A stretch of DNA of 64,000 nucleotides, taken from NCBI GenBank assembly GCA_965233625.1, contig OZ247499.1, positions 3,906,001 to 3,970,000 on the forward strand, read 5' to 3'. The translations under genes and the position numbers were made by a program. How positions within the stretch are numbered: position 1 is the stretch's first letter; each line of letters starts with the position of its first letter. A model generated the notes under the pieces. That model was not told the DNA's origin, did no database searches, and saw nothing but the letters and a program-made list of their open reading frames with translations. Of the stretch, positions 32,995-41,594 are shown piece by piece. This DNA comes from G965233625 sp965233625 (GTDB taxonomy: Bacteria > Planctomycetota > Planctomycetia > Pirellulales > Pirellulaceae).

Positions 32995-34695
32995 ATGGCG
33001 GTTTCGGGAATTGAGGCGTTCATCGAACTTCTGGCGGGCGCGGGTGTCGATCGTATCTTTGGAAATCCGGGCACAACGGAACTGCCGTTGAATGACGCGC
33101 TGGTCGCCGATGGCCGGCTGCAATACATCCTGGGCTTGCAGGAAGTCCCGGTGATGGCGATGGCCGATGGCTACGCGATGGCGTCGGGCGGCCTGGCGGT
33201 GGTTAATCTGCATATCAGCTGCGGTCTGGGTAACGCCATGGGGATGCTGTACAACGCGTTTCGCGAAGGCACGCCGCTGCTGGTCACCGCAGGGCAGCAG
33301 GACCGGCGCCTGGCGTTTGAAGAACCAATCCTCGGCGGCGATATGGTGGGTGTCGCCCGGCCGTGGACCAAGATGGCGATCGAGGTCAACCGTGTCGAAG
33401 ATGTGCCCGCCGCTATCCGTCGCGCGGCGCAGGTCGCGCTGACGCCACCCACGGGGCCGGTGTTTCTCTCTTTGCCTGTGGATGTGCAGATGGAAACCAG
33501 CGAGAACCTGAACCTCGCGCCGGTCCGCGTTCCGGACTACCGCACGCGTCCGCCCGTAGAAGCGTTACAGAAGGCCGCAGAGATTCTCGCCGGCTCTAAG
33601 AACCCTGGCATCCTCGCTGGCAGCCGCATCACCGAACGCGGCGCCGTGGCTCCGCTGATCCAAATCGCCGAAGCGCTGGGCGCCCCGGTGATTGCCGAGT
33701 CGGGCACTACCCACGGGCGGTTGCCCTTTCCGCCGGATCATCCGCTTTACGCCCTGGGGCTGCCGTTGTGGTCCCCGGAAGTCCGCGACCGTTTGCAGGA
33801 GTTTGACGTGCTGCTGGTCGCAGGTATGGACCTATTGCGGCAGTACGTCTACCACGAGCCTTCCAGAGCAATCCCGGAGCACATCAAGCTGGTGCACCTG
33901 GACGAAGACGCCTACCAGATCGGTAAGAACTATGAAACCGCCGCGGGCGTCGCGGGTGACATAAGTATGTCACTTAACGAACTCGCGGAATTGCTACCGA
34001 CGGTCATGAGCAGCGACCGCAAGCAGCACGCCGCGGCGTGTGGCGAAGCACGCAAGATGCAGCATGCAACCGACCGCGACGCGCTGCGGCAGCAGATTGA
34101 AGCGGAGAAAGACCTGCGGCCGATGACGTCGTTGACGCTGATGTCTTCGCTGGCGGAGATTCTGCCGCCCGATATCGCGGTGATTGAAGAAGCGGTGACA
34201 ACGACGGCCACCACCTTCGAGCGGTTGGGCGCCATCCAGAACAACACCGGTTACTTCGGGCACCGTGGCTGGGCGTTAGGATGGGGCCTGGGCTGTGCGA
34301 TTGGTGTGAAAATGGCGTGGCCGGACCGGCCCGTGCTGGCCATGCTGGGCGAAGGCGCTGCCATGTACGGCGTGCAGGGACTGTGGTCGGCCGCGCGATA
34401 CAACGTGCCGGTGGTGTTTGTGATCTGCAACAACGCGCAATATCAGATTCTGAAGATTGGCGCCCGCGGGCTGGGTCTGCCGCATGCGTTAGATGGCAAA
34501 TATGTGGGGCTGGATATCGCCGGACCAGAGATCGACTTCGTCAGTCTGGCAAAGTCGCTGGGCGTGGAAGCGCATCGCATTGACTGCCCGGACGAACTTC
34601 AAAGCCGCGTCCAGCAGGCATTACGCGGCGACCGGCCCGTTGTTTTCGATGCCCCCATCGCACGCACCACACCGCAGCGGTTAAACTACGGCTAA
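32995..34695 (+). CDS. Thiamine-diphosphate-dependent enzyme, benzoylformate decarboxylase-like
   Basis: This 566-residue ThDP enzyme has the three usual domains. The PYR domain opens with GVDRIFGNPGTTELP and ends its cofactor-glutamate strand in LGLQE; then VVNLHISCGLGNAMG has the active-site His, as in benzoylformate decarboxylase (GNPG and NLH motifs). The central domain is about 190-330. The PP domain has a divergent GDG motif GEGAAMYGVQGLWSAARYNVPVVFVICNN. The reaction is probably non-oxidative decarboxylation of a 2-keto acid, but the substrate is unknown; oxalyl-CoA decarboxylase or acetolactate synthase-like roles are less likely. AAGG precedes the ATG at good distance. It is the first of a plus-strand run and is divergent from the pst operon. 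Confidence 0.82.
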   Translation: MAVSGIEAFIELLAGAGVDRIFGNPGTTELPLNDALVADGRLQYILGLQEVPVMAMADGYAMASGGLAVVNLHISCGLGNAMGMLYNAFREGTPLLVTAGQQDRRLAFEEPILGGDMVGVARPWTKMAIEVNRVEDVPAAIRRAAQVALTPPTGPVFLSLPVDVQMETSENLNLAPVRVPDYRTRPPVEALQKAAEILAGSKNPGILAGSRITERGAVAPLIQIAEALGAPVIAESGTTHGRLPFPPDHPLYALGLPLWSPEVRDRLQEFDVLLVAGMDLLRQYVYHEPSRAIPEHIKLVHLDEDAYQIGKNYETAAGVAGDISMSLNELAELLPTVMSSDRKQHAAACGEARKMQHATDRDALRQQIEAEKDLRPMTSLTLMSSLAEILPPDIAVIEEAVTTTATTFERLGAIQNNTGYFGHRGWALGWGLGCAIGVKMAWPDRPVLAMLGEGAAMYGVQGLWSAARYNVPVVFVICNNAQYQILKIGARGLGLPHALDGKYVGLDIAGPEIDFVSLAKSLGVEAHRIDCPDELQSRVQQALRGDRPVVFDAPIARTTPQRLNYG

Positions 34696-34749
34696 TCAAC
34701 TCGCAAAAAGCGGCAATGCTGCAAACACTAAAAACAGAAGAAAACGAAT

Positions 34750-35175
34750 ATGAAAACGGCCACCATCAAAACCAATAAGGGTGTCATCACACTGGAATTG
34801 TACGATGACAAAACGCCCAAAACCGTCGGCAACTTTGAGAAGCTTGCTGGCGAAGGATTCTACAACGGCCTGAAGTTTCACCGCGTCATCGACGAATTCA
34901 TGGTGCAGACCGGCTGCCCGCTGGGAACCGGCACCGGTGATCCTGGCTACAAGTTTGAAGATGAATTCCACCCGGAATTGCGGCACGACGGCCCCGGCAT
35001 CCTGTCGATGGCCAACGCCGGACCCAACACCAACGGTTCGCAGTTCTTCATCACACACGTCGCCACGCCGTGGCTGGACAATAAGCACTCGGTGTTCGGC
35101 AAAGTGACCGACGGCATGGACGTGGTTAACTCGATCGTGCAAGGCGATCAGATGGAAGAAGTCACCGTCGAGTAG
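34750..35175 (+). CDS. Peptidyl-prolyl cis-trans isomerase, cyclophilin type (cytoplasmic)
   Basis: The 141-residue single-domain cyclophilin has no signal peptide. It contains GLKFHRVIDEFMVQTGCPLGTGTGDPGYKFEDE (catalytic Arg in FHRV, then the QTG block) and GPNTNGSQFFITH, with WLDNKHSVFGKV near the end. All core active-site positions are recognisable. It catalyses proline isomerisation in protein folding. The short form without an N-terminal extension is typical of cytoplasmic PpiB. It is 54 bases behind the ThDP gene; cotranscription is possible. Confidence 0.93.
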   Translation: MKTATIKTNKGVITLELYDDKTPKTVGNFEKLAGEGFYNGLKFHRVIDEFMVQTGCPLGTGTGDPGYKFEDEFHPELRHDGPGILSMANAGPNTNGSQFFITHVATPWLDNKHSVFGKVTDGMDVVNSIVQGDQMEEVTVE

Positions 35176-35220
35176 CGTCTGACTAATGCCCCCTCGCGCT
35201 CGAGTTATTTTGAATTTGAA

Positions 35221-35365
35221 CACTAATCCGAAGCGCGAGCGAGGGGCGCCAGAGTCCGCAGCGCATTGCCGGTGTGGGCAGATTTCGATTTAGGACGTAT
35301 TCGCGAAAATCCCTTGTTTTCAGCATAAAGTCAAACGTCCCTCGCTCGCGCTTCGGGTTGGTGTG
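35221..35365. repeat. 145-bp inverted-terminal-repeat element, copy B
   Basis: The left end CACTAATCCGAAGCGCGAGC(GAGGGGCG) and the right end AACGTCCCTCGCTCGCGCTT(CGGGTTGGTGTG) are inverted copies with a few changes. The interior shares CCTTGTTTTCAGCAT with copy A. It lies between the cyclophilin and ABC ATPase genes. A fragment of similar wording (GCCCCCTCGCGCTCGAG) precedes it at 35188-35204. Confidence 0.9.
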
Positions 35366-35436
35366 AGACTTGAATCCCAGGGACAAGATGCTTCGTCTTG
35401 TTGACGCTACAAACTCTAATTCAACCTGCCCCCAGC

Positions 35437-36108
35437 ATGCTTGAAGTCCGCGATTTAACGAAAGAGTTCCCTGGCCGCGACGAGCCTCTGCAGGTGCTGC
35501 GGGGTGTGAATCTCACGATGTCGCCTGGCGATGATCTGGCCATTACCGGGCCAAGTGGCAGCGGTAAGAGTACGTTGCTGCACATCGTCGGTGCGCTCGA
35601 TACGCCGACTTCGGGCACGGTGAACGTCGATGGCGTCGACGCGTTTTCGCTCAGCCAGGGGGAACTGGCGCGGTTCCGCAATAAGAATGTGGGCTTCGTT
35701 TTTCAGGAACATCACCTGCTGCCGCAGCTCACGGTGCTGGAAAATGTGCTGGCGCCAACGCTCGCTTCTGGCGGCGCCACGAAGGAACTGGAACAGCGGG
35801 CCCGCGATCTGCTGGACCGCACGGGCTTGAGTGAACGGCTGAACCACCGCCCGAGTGAGCTTTCGGGTGGAGAACGGCAGCGCGCGGCCGTGGCGCGTTC
35901 GCTGATCAACAGCCCGCCGTTACTGCTGGCCGATGAGCCGACCGGCAGCCTGGATCATCAGAATGCGATGGCGGTCGCCGACCTGCTTCTGGAACTTCAG
36001 AAGCAGGAACAGAACATGCTGATTGTGGTCACACACAGCAGCACATTGGCGGCCAAACTTAGCCGCCAGATGGAGTTCCGCGACGGACTGCTACACGACA
36101 ACGCGTAG
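35437..36108 (+). CDS. ABC transporter ATPase, LolD/MacB-like
   Basis: This 223-residue ATPase carries Walker A GPSGSGKST, the Q-loop FVFQEHHLLPQLTVLENV, the signature LSGGERQR and Walker B LLLADEPTGSLD, then VTHSS. It is most like LolD (lipoprotein release) or MacB-type ATPases. No permease gene is adjacent, so the partner must be encoded elsewhere and the substrate is open. The ATG at 35437 gives the standard start (MLEVRDLTKEFPG); an upstream TTG at 35398 would add 13 residues beside the repeat. Confidence 0.88.
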   Translation: MLEVRDLTKEFPGRDEPLQVLRGVNLTMSPGDDLAITGPSGSGKSTLLHIVGALDTPTSGTVNVDGVDAFSLSQGELARFRNKNVGFVFQEHHLLPQLTVLENVLAPTLASGGATKELEQRARDLLDRTGLSERLNHRPSELSGGERQRAAVARSLINSPPLLLADEPTGSLDHQNAMAVADLLLELQKQEQNMLIVVTHSSTLAAKLSRQMEFRDGLLHDNA

Positions 36109-36128
36109 CAGCTTACGAACTTACCGCG

Positions 36129-36150
36129 GCGCCGGTCCAGATACCGGCGC
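36129..36150. terminator. Stem-loop between convergent ABC and infC genes
   Basis: GCGCCGGT, loop CCAGAT, ACCGGCGC form a perfect 8-bp GC-rich stem in the 62-base space between the two convergent stop codons. Neither strand has a real T-tract after it, so it is a terminator candidate of Rho-assisted type or a transcript-end stabiliser. Confidence 0.5.
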
Positions 36151-36170
36151 GGGTTGTTCCCGGTGGCGGG

Positions 36171-36674
36171 TTACTTCGGGGCCACCGTGGCAATCATACG
36201 GCGGGCCTGCTGGCTGGGGCGGCCTTCAAGCTTGCCGTGCTCTTCGATCAGCTTCTCAATCACGCCGTCCATGACTTTGCGGCCTTCTTCAATATGGGCC
36301 ATTTCGCGGCCGCGGAAGATCACCGTAATCTGCACTTTGTCTTTGTGCTTTAAGAAGTCGATCGCCTTTTTCACCTTAAAATCAATGTCGTGCTGCCCGG
36401 TCTTGGGGCGAAGTCGCACTTCTTTGGTTTTGGTGTTGTGCGTGGTGTTCTTCTTCTTTTTGTTTTTCTCGTACTTATACTTGCCGTAATCCATAATCCG
36501 GCAGACAGGCGGCTTTTCATTTGGCGCCACCTCTACGAGATCCAGCCCTTCATCGCGGGCGCGGTTGAGAGCATCTTCGGTAGGAATGATGCCCAGTTGT
36601 TCACCCTCAGCACTGATAACACGAATGGGGGTGATGCGGATTTTCTCGTTCACCCTAGTTTGTTCGCGGTCGAT
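36171..36674 (-). CDS. infC: Translation initiation factor IF-3, probable non-AUG start
   Basis: IF-3 binds the 30S subunit, blocks premature 50S joining and checks the start codon. The product from ATC at 36674 is 167 residues: RVNEKIRITPIRVISAEGEQ (N-domain), KPPVCRIMDYGKYKYEKNKKKK (linker) and KVQITVIFRGREMAHIEEG (C-domain). ATC is nine bases past AAGG in AGGAAAGG, matching the non-AUG starts by which IF-3 represses its own mRNA in other bacteria; the alternative ATG at 36740 gives 189 residues without a good Shine-Dalgarno. rpmI and rplT, which usually follow infC, are not here. Confidence 0.93.
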   Translation of the reverse strand: MDREQTRVNEKIRITPIRVISAEGEQLGIIPTEDALNRARDEGLDLVEVAPNEKPPVCRIMDYGKYKYEKNKKKKNTTHNTKTKEVRLRPKTGQHDIDFKVKKAIDFLKHKDKVQITVIFRGREMAHIEEGRKVMDGVIEKLIEEHGKLEGRPSQQARRMIATVAPK

Positions 36675-36933
36675 CGTCGAAACCCTTTCCTGTAATTGAA
36701 GTGTTGTAAATACGTACTCTTTGACGCGGGAAGCGACCATTAAGTTCGCTAAGCCGCAAAAAGCCCGTAACTCTGAAGTATCGGACAATGGGTACAAGCA
36801 GGTCAACAAGAATCCGGGAAAAATCGCCGATAACGGCCATTTCTTGCTTGAAATCCGCGGATACTTACGCTTAACCACACCCGTCATGTGGCCATTACTT
36901 GCAGGAAGAAGACGCTACCCACCGGCGTTTTTT

Positions 36934-37413
36934 CTAAACATGCGGCGCCGCGGCGATCTCCACAGGCTGCGGCAATGCGTCCAGCCAGGCTGCCAGTTTG
37001 GCGGAAATATCTTCATCCGGCGGAATCTGGCCGTTGATTCGGAAGGCGCCGTCGCGCAACTGCTTACGAAAAGTCCGCAGCCGCTTGTGCATCTGTTGCA
37101 CGATGACGGCGGTTTCGGTGGCGGGAAGCTCTGTACGCCACAGCACCGTCTTCTTGTCGCGCCGCTCACGCCGAAGCGACACCAATTGCCCGCCCTCAGC
37201 CTTCACCAGTTTGCCATTTAAGTAGATACGGCGAAGCTGGCAGTCTGCGTTGAACTGATAAACCGGGTCGGCGTCAAAAAAGATGCTCAGCGACCCGTTG
37301 CGGCGGAATCCGGCCACGACAGGCGCTTCGCCCGGCAGTTGCAACTCGATCCGCTGAACGAGTGCCGTCGCCTCACGAAGAATATCCTCGCGGCCAGATT
37401 CATCGGGCTGCAT
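36934..37413 (-). CDS. Uncharacterised planctomycete protein, 159 aa, behind fabI
   Basis: The product has no signal peptide. A central beta-rich block (RNGSLSIFFDADPVYQFN, then IYLNGKLVKAEGGQLVSLRR) is followed by helices. I cannot name the family; the block reads like a conserved planctomycete protein of unknown role. It starts 4 bases past the fabI stop, so it is cotranscribed and perhaps coupled. An open extension to 37455 lies in fabI and is not used. Confidence 0.7.
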   Translation of the reverse strand: MQPDESGREDILREATALVQRIELQLPGEAPVVAGFRRNGSLSIFFDADPVYQFNADCQLRRIYLNGKLVKAEGGQLVSLRRERRDKKTVLWRTELPATETAVIVQQMHKRLRTFRKQLRDGAFRINGQIPPDEDISAKLAAWLDALPQPVEIAAAPHV

Positions 37414-37417
37414 CGCG

Positions 37418-38257
37418 TTACTTCTGCGCTTCCTGCGCCGCCTGGATCTCGTCAATCAGGCGACCAGGGGAACCCATGATGTTGTAGCCGGCGTCTACGT
37501 GCAGAATCTCACCCGTAATGCCGTCGCTCATGTCCGAAAGCAGGAAGGCGCCCGTCTTGCCGACTTCTTCGTGCGTGACGTTGCGGCCCAGCGGCGCCAT
37601 CGAGGCGTAGAGCTTCAGCATTTCGTTCACGCCAGCAGCGGAACCTGCCAGGGTTTTCATGGGACCGGCGCTCAGCGCGTTGACGCGGATGTTCTTCGGC
37701 CCCAGGTCAAAGGCCAGGTAGCGGGTGGCGGCGTCTAAGGCGGCCTTGCAGATGCCCATCACGTTGTAGCCGGGCACGCACTTTTCGCCGCCGAAATAAG
37801 TCATGCAGGCGATCGAGCCACGTTCGTTGAAGATATCCTTGGCGGCGTTGGCAACGGCGATCAGGCTGTACGCGCTGATGTCCATGGCCATGCTGAAGCC
37901 GTCGCGGCTGGTTTCGACGGTGTCGCGTTTCAGATCGTCCAGCGAGGCGAAGGCGATGGAATGCAGCAGGAAGTCGATCTTGCCGAATTCTTCTTCCGCC
38001 TTCTTCATCACGGCAGCGATGTTCTCATCATCCTGCACGTTCAGCGGGACCAGGAACTTGGCATTGGGGTGATCGTCAATCGCCTTCGAGACGCGCCGGT
38101 GGTTCTTCTTCTTCGCATCGTCTTCGCGGTCGGGCAGGTGCGTAAAGCCGCATTCGCCGCCGTTGTCCATGATGAACTTGGCGATAGCCAGTGCAATAGA
38201 GCGGTCGTTGGCCACACCCAGGATCAGGCCTTTTTTGCCCTCAAACATGCCGGTCAT
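37418..38257 (-). CDS. fabI: Enoyl-ACP reductase (NADH), FabI
   Basis: FabI makes the last reduction in the fatty-acid elongation cycle. The 279-residue product has the Rossmann start KKGLILGVANDRSIALAIAK, the HSIAFASL segment, the active-site pair Tyr/Lys in CVPGYNVMGICKAAL (Y-x6-K), and the terminal ISAGP-like NALSAGPMKTLAGSA motif and ITGEILHVDAGYNIMG. It is slightly longer than E. coli FabI (262), with an insertion DDAKKKNHRRVSKAI early. The start has alternatives three codons in. First gene of a two-gene transcript. Confidence 0.96.
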   Translation of the reverse strand: MTGMFEGKKGLILGVANDRSIALAIAKFIMDNGGECGFTHLPDREDDAKKKNHRRVSKAIDDHPNAKFLVPLNVQDDENIAAVMKKAEEEFGKIDFLLHSIAFASLDDLKRDTVETSRDGFSMAMDISAYSLIAVANAAKDIFNERGSIACMTYFGGEKCVPGYNVMGICKAALDAATRYLAFDLGPKNIRVNALSAGPMKTLAGSAAGVNEMLKLYASMAPLGRNVTHEEVGKTGAFLLSDMSDGITGEILHVDAGYNIMGSPGRLIDEIQAAQEAQK

Positions 38258-38379
38258 ATCGATACCTTCGATTGAATATGTCTTGATGAATTGGTGTTGA
38301 ATGAAGCGCCGGTCCGTCGCGCTGAAGGGGTGATTATACCCAAACCGCCATCGCCGCCTACTTCACTCGCCACGCCACG

Positions 38380-38877
38380 TTATTTCAGGGCATGCAGCCC
38401 CGCTGCCCGGCGGCTGTTGTTAACGGCGGCCCACGCCCGCGGCTCTAACTTCAGCAGTTTGGCAAGCTGTGAGGTGGAGCACTGCAGGTGCGTGGCGGCG
38501 GCCTTCACATCAAACTGGTGGCTGTGCACGGCGTCGAGCGCTTCGGCGAGTATCGCCGGGAAATCGTCGTGTTGCGGGCTGATGCTGATGCGGCCGCCTT
38601 TGCACCGCGACTGCCACAAAGGGCTGACCGGTTGCGAGGCTGGTTCACTCCGCACTTCCAGGGCCAGGTTCACCCGCAACCGGAAGATCGCCACCGCCCG
38701 GTTCTGCCCCTGGCTACGTCGCTCCGATGCTTCCGCCGAGACGCCCGTGGGCTGATGTTGCAGCACCACTGCCGTCTCAACCTTATTACGATGCTGCCCG
38801 CCCGGCCCGCTACGCCGGGTGCGCGTGGTCTCGCAATCTGCGAGAAGATCATCGATGGGCAACGTGGCAGGGTGCAT
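38380..38877 (-). CDS. Peptide-chain-release-factor-like GGQ protein
   Basis: The 165-residue protein consists of the RF-1 catalytic domain: RRSGPGGQHRNKVETAVVLQ, with the GGQ motif at 26-28, that hydrolyses peptidyl-tRNA. It lacks the stop-codon-recognition domains of RF1/RF2. The C-terminal half is not the basic tail of ArfB but a helical stretch resembling a helix-turn-helix (DVKAAATHLQCSTSQLAKLL, then VNNSRRAAGLHALK). It may act in ribosome rescue or be a specialised RF-like factor; the family is widespread in planctomycetes. Start at 38877, where the domain begins. The 210 bases beyond show no gene. Confidence 0.8.
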   Translation of the reverse strand: MHPATLPIDDLLADCETTRTRRSGPGGQHRNKVETAVVLQHQPTGVSAEASERRSQGQNRAVAIFRLRVNLALEVRSEPASQPVSPLWQSRCKGGRISISPQHDDFPAILAEALDAVHSHQFDVKAAATHLQCSTSQLAKLLKLEPRAWAAVNNSRRAAGLHALK

Positions 38878-39088
38878 TTTTGGGACCTTGTTTCTAATCA
38901 GTGCTCCACGGGCAAGCGTGGAGTAATTTAAGGCCCAAAGGGCCAGTCTTAATCTAGCGAAGGGCGCCAGCCCTGGTGGTAGTGATGAGGAATGAACATA
39001 CTCAAGCCCCACCGGGGCGACTTGAGGTTAAGACCGTCCCGTTGGGGCTAATCAGACGCCGGTCGTTGAGCATTCGCGAGACACGGCA

Positions 39089-41419
39089 CTACTTCACATA
39101 AATCAGCTCACTCGTATTCAGCAGCACGCGGCAGAGTGCGCTTAGCGGGTGTTGCTGCAATAGTGTGGTGCATTCTTTCAGTTCGACTTCGGTGGGCTGC
39201 CGGTTGTAGCACAGGGCGAAGGCGCGGCGGACCTGCGTGGCGGGTTCTGCGCCGGCTTCTTTTTCGATGCGGCTGGCCAGTGCGGCGGCCATGTCGAGTG
39301 TGAAGCTGTGGTTCAATGTTGTCAGCGCCTGGAGCGGCGTGGTGGTGCGGGCGCGGCGCGGTGTTGAGAACGCACAGTCGGGCTGGTCGAACTCCGCCAT
39401 CAGATCCGTGGGCGCCGCCCGGGCGTTCTGATGATACACGGCGCGTCGGTAGGTGGACTCCGGGTGTTTGTCCAGCGGCACATAGGTCGCCACGTTGTCC
39501 TGCTGGTACTCGTACATACGGAAGCCGGGGCCGCCCATCTTCAGGTTGAGCTTGCCGGACACGTGCAGCATGGTGTCGCGGATTTCTTCGGCGGAAAGAC
39601 GACGCGGCGGGAACCGCCATAGCAGCCGTGCATCACTATCGACCTTGGCCGGTTCCTTGCGCCAGGCAGCCGATTGCTGATAGGTCTGCGTGAGCATGAT
39701 CGTGCGATGCATCGCCTTCAGCTTCCAGCCGTGCCGGTCTAGCTGTGCCGCCAGCCAGTCAAGCAGTTGCGGATGTGAAGGGCGCCCGCCCATGTAACCG
39801 AAGTCGCTGGGCGTGTTCACAATGCCGGCGCCAAAGTGGTAGTGCCACAGACGGTTGGCCAGCACACGCCGCGGCAGCGCGTTGCCGGGCGCGGTAATCC
39901 ACTGTGCCAGTTGCTTGCGGCGCGTGGCAGCAGTGGCTGATTCGGGCAGCGTGTACGACGCTTCGCTTTCCCCCAGCGCGTTCAGGCTGCCGACGGAAAC
40001 CGCTTCGCCCTTCTTTTCCGGCGATCCGCCCAGAAAGATAAAAAACGGTCCCTTCGCTTCGTTCTCGCGATGCGAACCGACCCAGATACTGGGCAGGGGC
40101 GGCACAGCGTTGATCTTGGCTGTCAATTCCGCCAGTTCTTGTTTCAGCGCGGCCAGCCGTTGTTGTGTTTCGGGCGTGTTCAGCTTGGAGTCTTTCTTCA
40201 CCGCAGCATTGATTGCGTTCACCTCGCTTCCGATCACGATGCGACGGTCGTTTAGTGGCTTGATTTTCGCAGTGCGAGCAGCGCGTTGCTCTGGCGTGGC
40301 GATCTCGCGGCTGCCATGACGCACACCGGCGAACGTGGCGTACATGGCGTAATAGTCCGCCTGCAGGATGGGATCGAATTTGTGATTGTGGCACCGCGCG
40401 CATCCGACCGTTAAACCGAGGAAGGCTTCCGAGGTGGCGCGGATCATTTCGTCGATGGTGTTGGCGCGGATCTGCCGGGCCTGCACTGCGTCCTGATTGC
40501 CCACGTTGTCATACGGGCCGCAGACTAGAAAGGCGGAACCCGTCACCACGGCCGGGTCGCCCGGCGCCAGCACATCGCCCGCCAGATGCTCGTGAATGAA
40601 GCGGTCGAAGGGCTTATCTTCGTTGAATGAGCGGATCACGTAATCGCGGAAGGGCCACAGATTGTTGATGATCACATTACGTTCAAAACCGTTGCTTTCG
40701 CCGAAGCGGACCACATCCAGCCAGTGCCGGCCCCAGCGTTCGCCATAACGCGGCGAAGCCAGCAGCCGGCCCACGACGCGGGCAAAGGCGCCGGGCTGAT
40801 CGTCTGCGATAAACGCCGCGACCTCTTCCGGCGACGGTGGCAGCCCGGTCAAATCGTACGTCGCCCGCCGGATCAGTTCGCGGCGCGATGCGGGCGGCGA
40901 CGGCTGCAGCTTCTTCTCTGCCAGCTTGCCGGCGATGAACCTATCGATAGGATGCGCGGCCCACGCTGCCGGGAAACCATCAACGGCCGCGGGCGGCTCT
41001 GCGGTAGATAATGGCTGAAGCGACCACCAGTCTTTGTCCGCCTTCGACTTCTCCTGCAGCACCACCGCTTCCGGCCACACGGCGCCCTGCTTCACCCACT
41101 GCCGGATCAACGCAACCTGCGCGGGCTTCAAAGCGGCGCCTTCTTTGGGCATCTGCGCTTTGCCATCTTCGTCGGGCGTAATCAGTTCCAGTAGATGGCT
41201 GGCTTCAGGATCGCCCGGCTCTAGCTGGCCCTGCTTCTTCAGGTCTGCAAGGGTCGCCAGGGAGATGGCGCCCTTTTTGATATTGGGCGAATGGCAACGG
41301 ATGCAATGTTGCTGAAAGATAGGTGCAATATCGCGGACAAAATCTACTTTCTCTGCGGCATGGGCGCCGGCGGGTAGAAGTAGCATCGTCAGGCAGATGG
41401 CGAGAAGAAGGCTTCGCAT
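39089..41419 (-). CDS. PSCyt1/DUF1549/DUF1553 protein (planctomycete cytochrome c type)
   Basis: This 776-residue exported protein has a signal peptide (1-21, ending GAHAAE), a planctomycete-type cytochrome c domain (CIRCH at 39-43, then a C-terminal MPKEG Met ligand region), a DUF1549 domain (HPIDRFIAGKLAEKKLQPSP, about 155-350) and a DUF1553 domain (ANRLWHYHFGAGIVNTPSDFGYMG, then PLQALTTLNHSF, to the end LLNTSELIYVK). Dozens of such genes occur per planctomycete genome; they are thought to work with DUF1501 proteins in a secretion or polysaccharide-related process. No DUF1501 gene follows here, which is slightly unusual. Confidence 0.95.
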   Translation of the reverse strand: MRSLLLAICLTMLLLPAGAHAAEKVDFVRDIAPIFQQHCIRCHSPNIKKGAISLATLADLKKQGQLEPGDPEASHLLELITPDEDGKAQMPKEGAALKPAQVALIRQWVKQGAVWPEAVVLQEKSKADKDWWSLQPLSTAEPPAAVDGFPAAWAAHPIDRFIAGKLAEKKLQPSPPASRRELIRRATYDLTGLPPSPEEVAAFIADDQPGAFARVVGRLLASPRYGERWGRHWLDVVRFGESNGFERNVIINNLWPFRDYVIRSFNEDKPFDRFIHEHLAGDVLAPGDPAVVTGSAFLVCGPYDNVGNQDAVQARQIRANTIDEMIRATSEAFLGLTVGCARCHNHKFDPILQADYYAMYATFAGVRHGSREIATPEQRAARTAKIKPLNDRRIVIGSEVNAINAAVKKDSKLNTPETQQRLAALKQELAELTAKINAVPPLPSIWVGSHRENEAKGPFFIFLGGSPEKKGEAVSVGSLNALGESEASYTLPESATAATRRKQLAQWITAPGNALPRRVLANRLWHYHFGAGIVNTPSDFGYMGGRPSHPQLLDWLAAQLDRHGWKLKAMHRTIMLTQTYQQSAAWRKEPAKVDSDARLLWRFPPRRLSAEEIRDTMLHVSGKLNLKMGGPGFRMYEYQQDNVATYVPLDKHPESTYRRAVYHQNARAAPTDLMAEFDQPDCAFSTPRRARTTTPLQALTTLNHSFTLDMAAALASRIEKEAGAEPATQVRRAFALCYNRQPTEVELKECTTLLQQHPLSALCRVLLNTSELIYVK

Positions 41420-41594
41420 ACGACGGTTCTCGGTGGGTTGGCTAACTCGCTGCGTTCGCGTCCTATCATAACACTGCCGGGATGAAGCTGCTAAAAACCG
41501 CGCGGCAATGCGATCTGACTTTCGGCGAGTTCCAGTTGTATCCGCCTTGATGCGGCTCGTTGTGTGCAGGGGCGGGTAGCTCTATATTCTTGGA

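Noticed and set aside
36888..36933. ACGC...GCGTTTTTTC as an intrinsic terminator
   Set aside because: The stem is only four base pairs and the T-tract is on the plus strand, where no gene ends.
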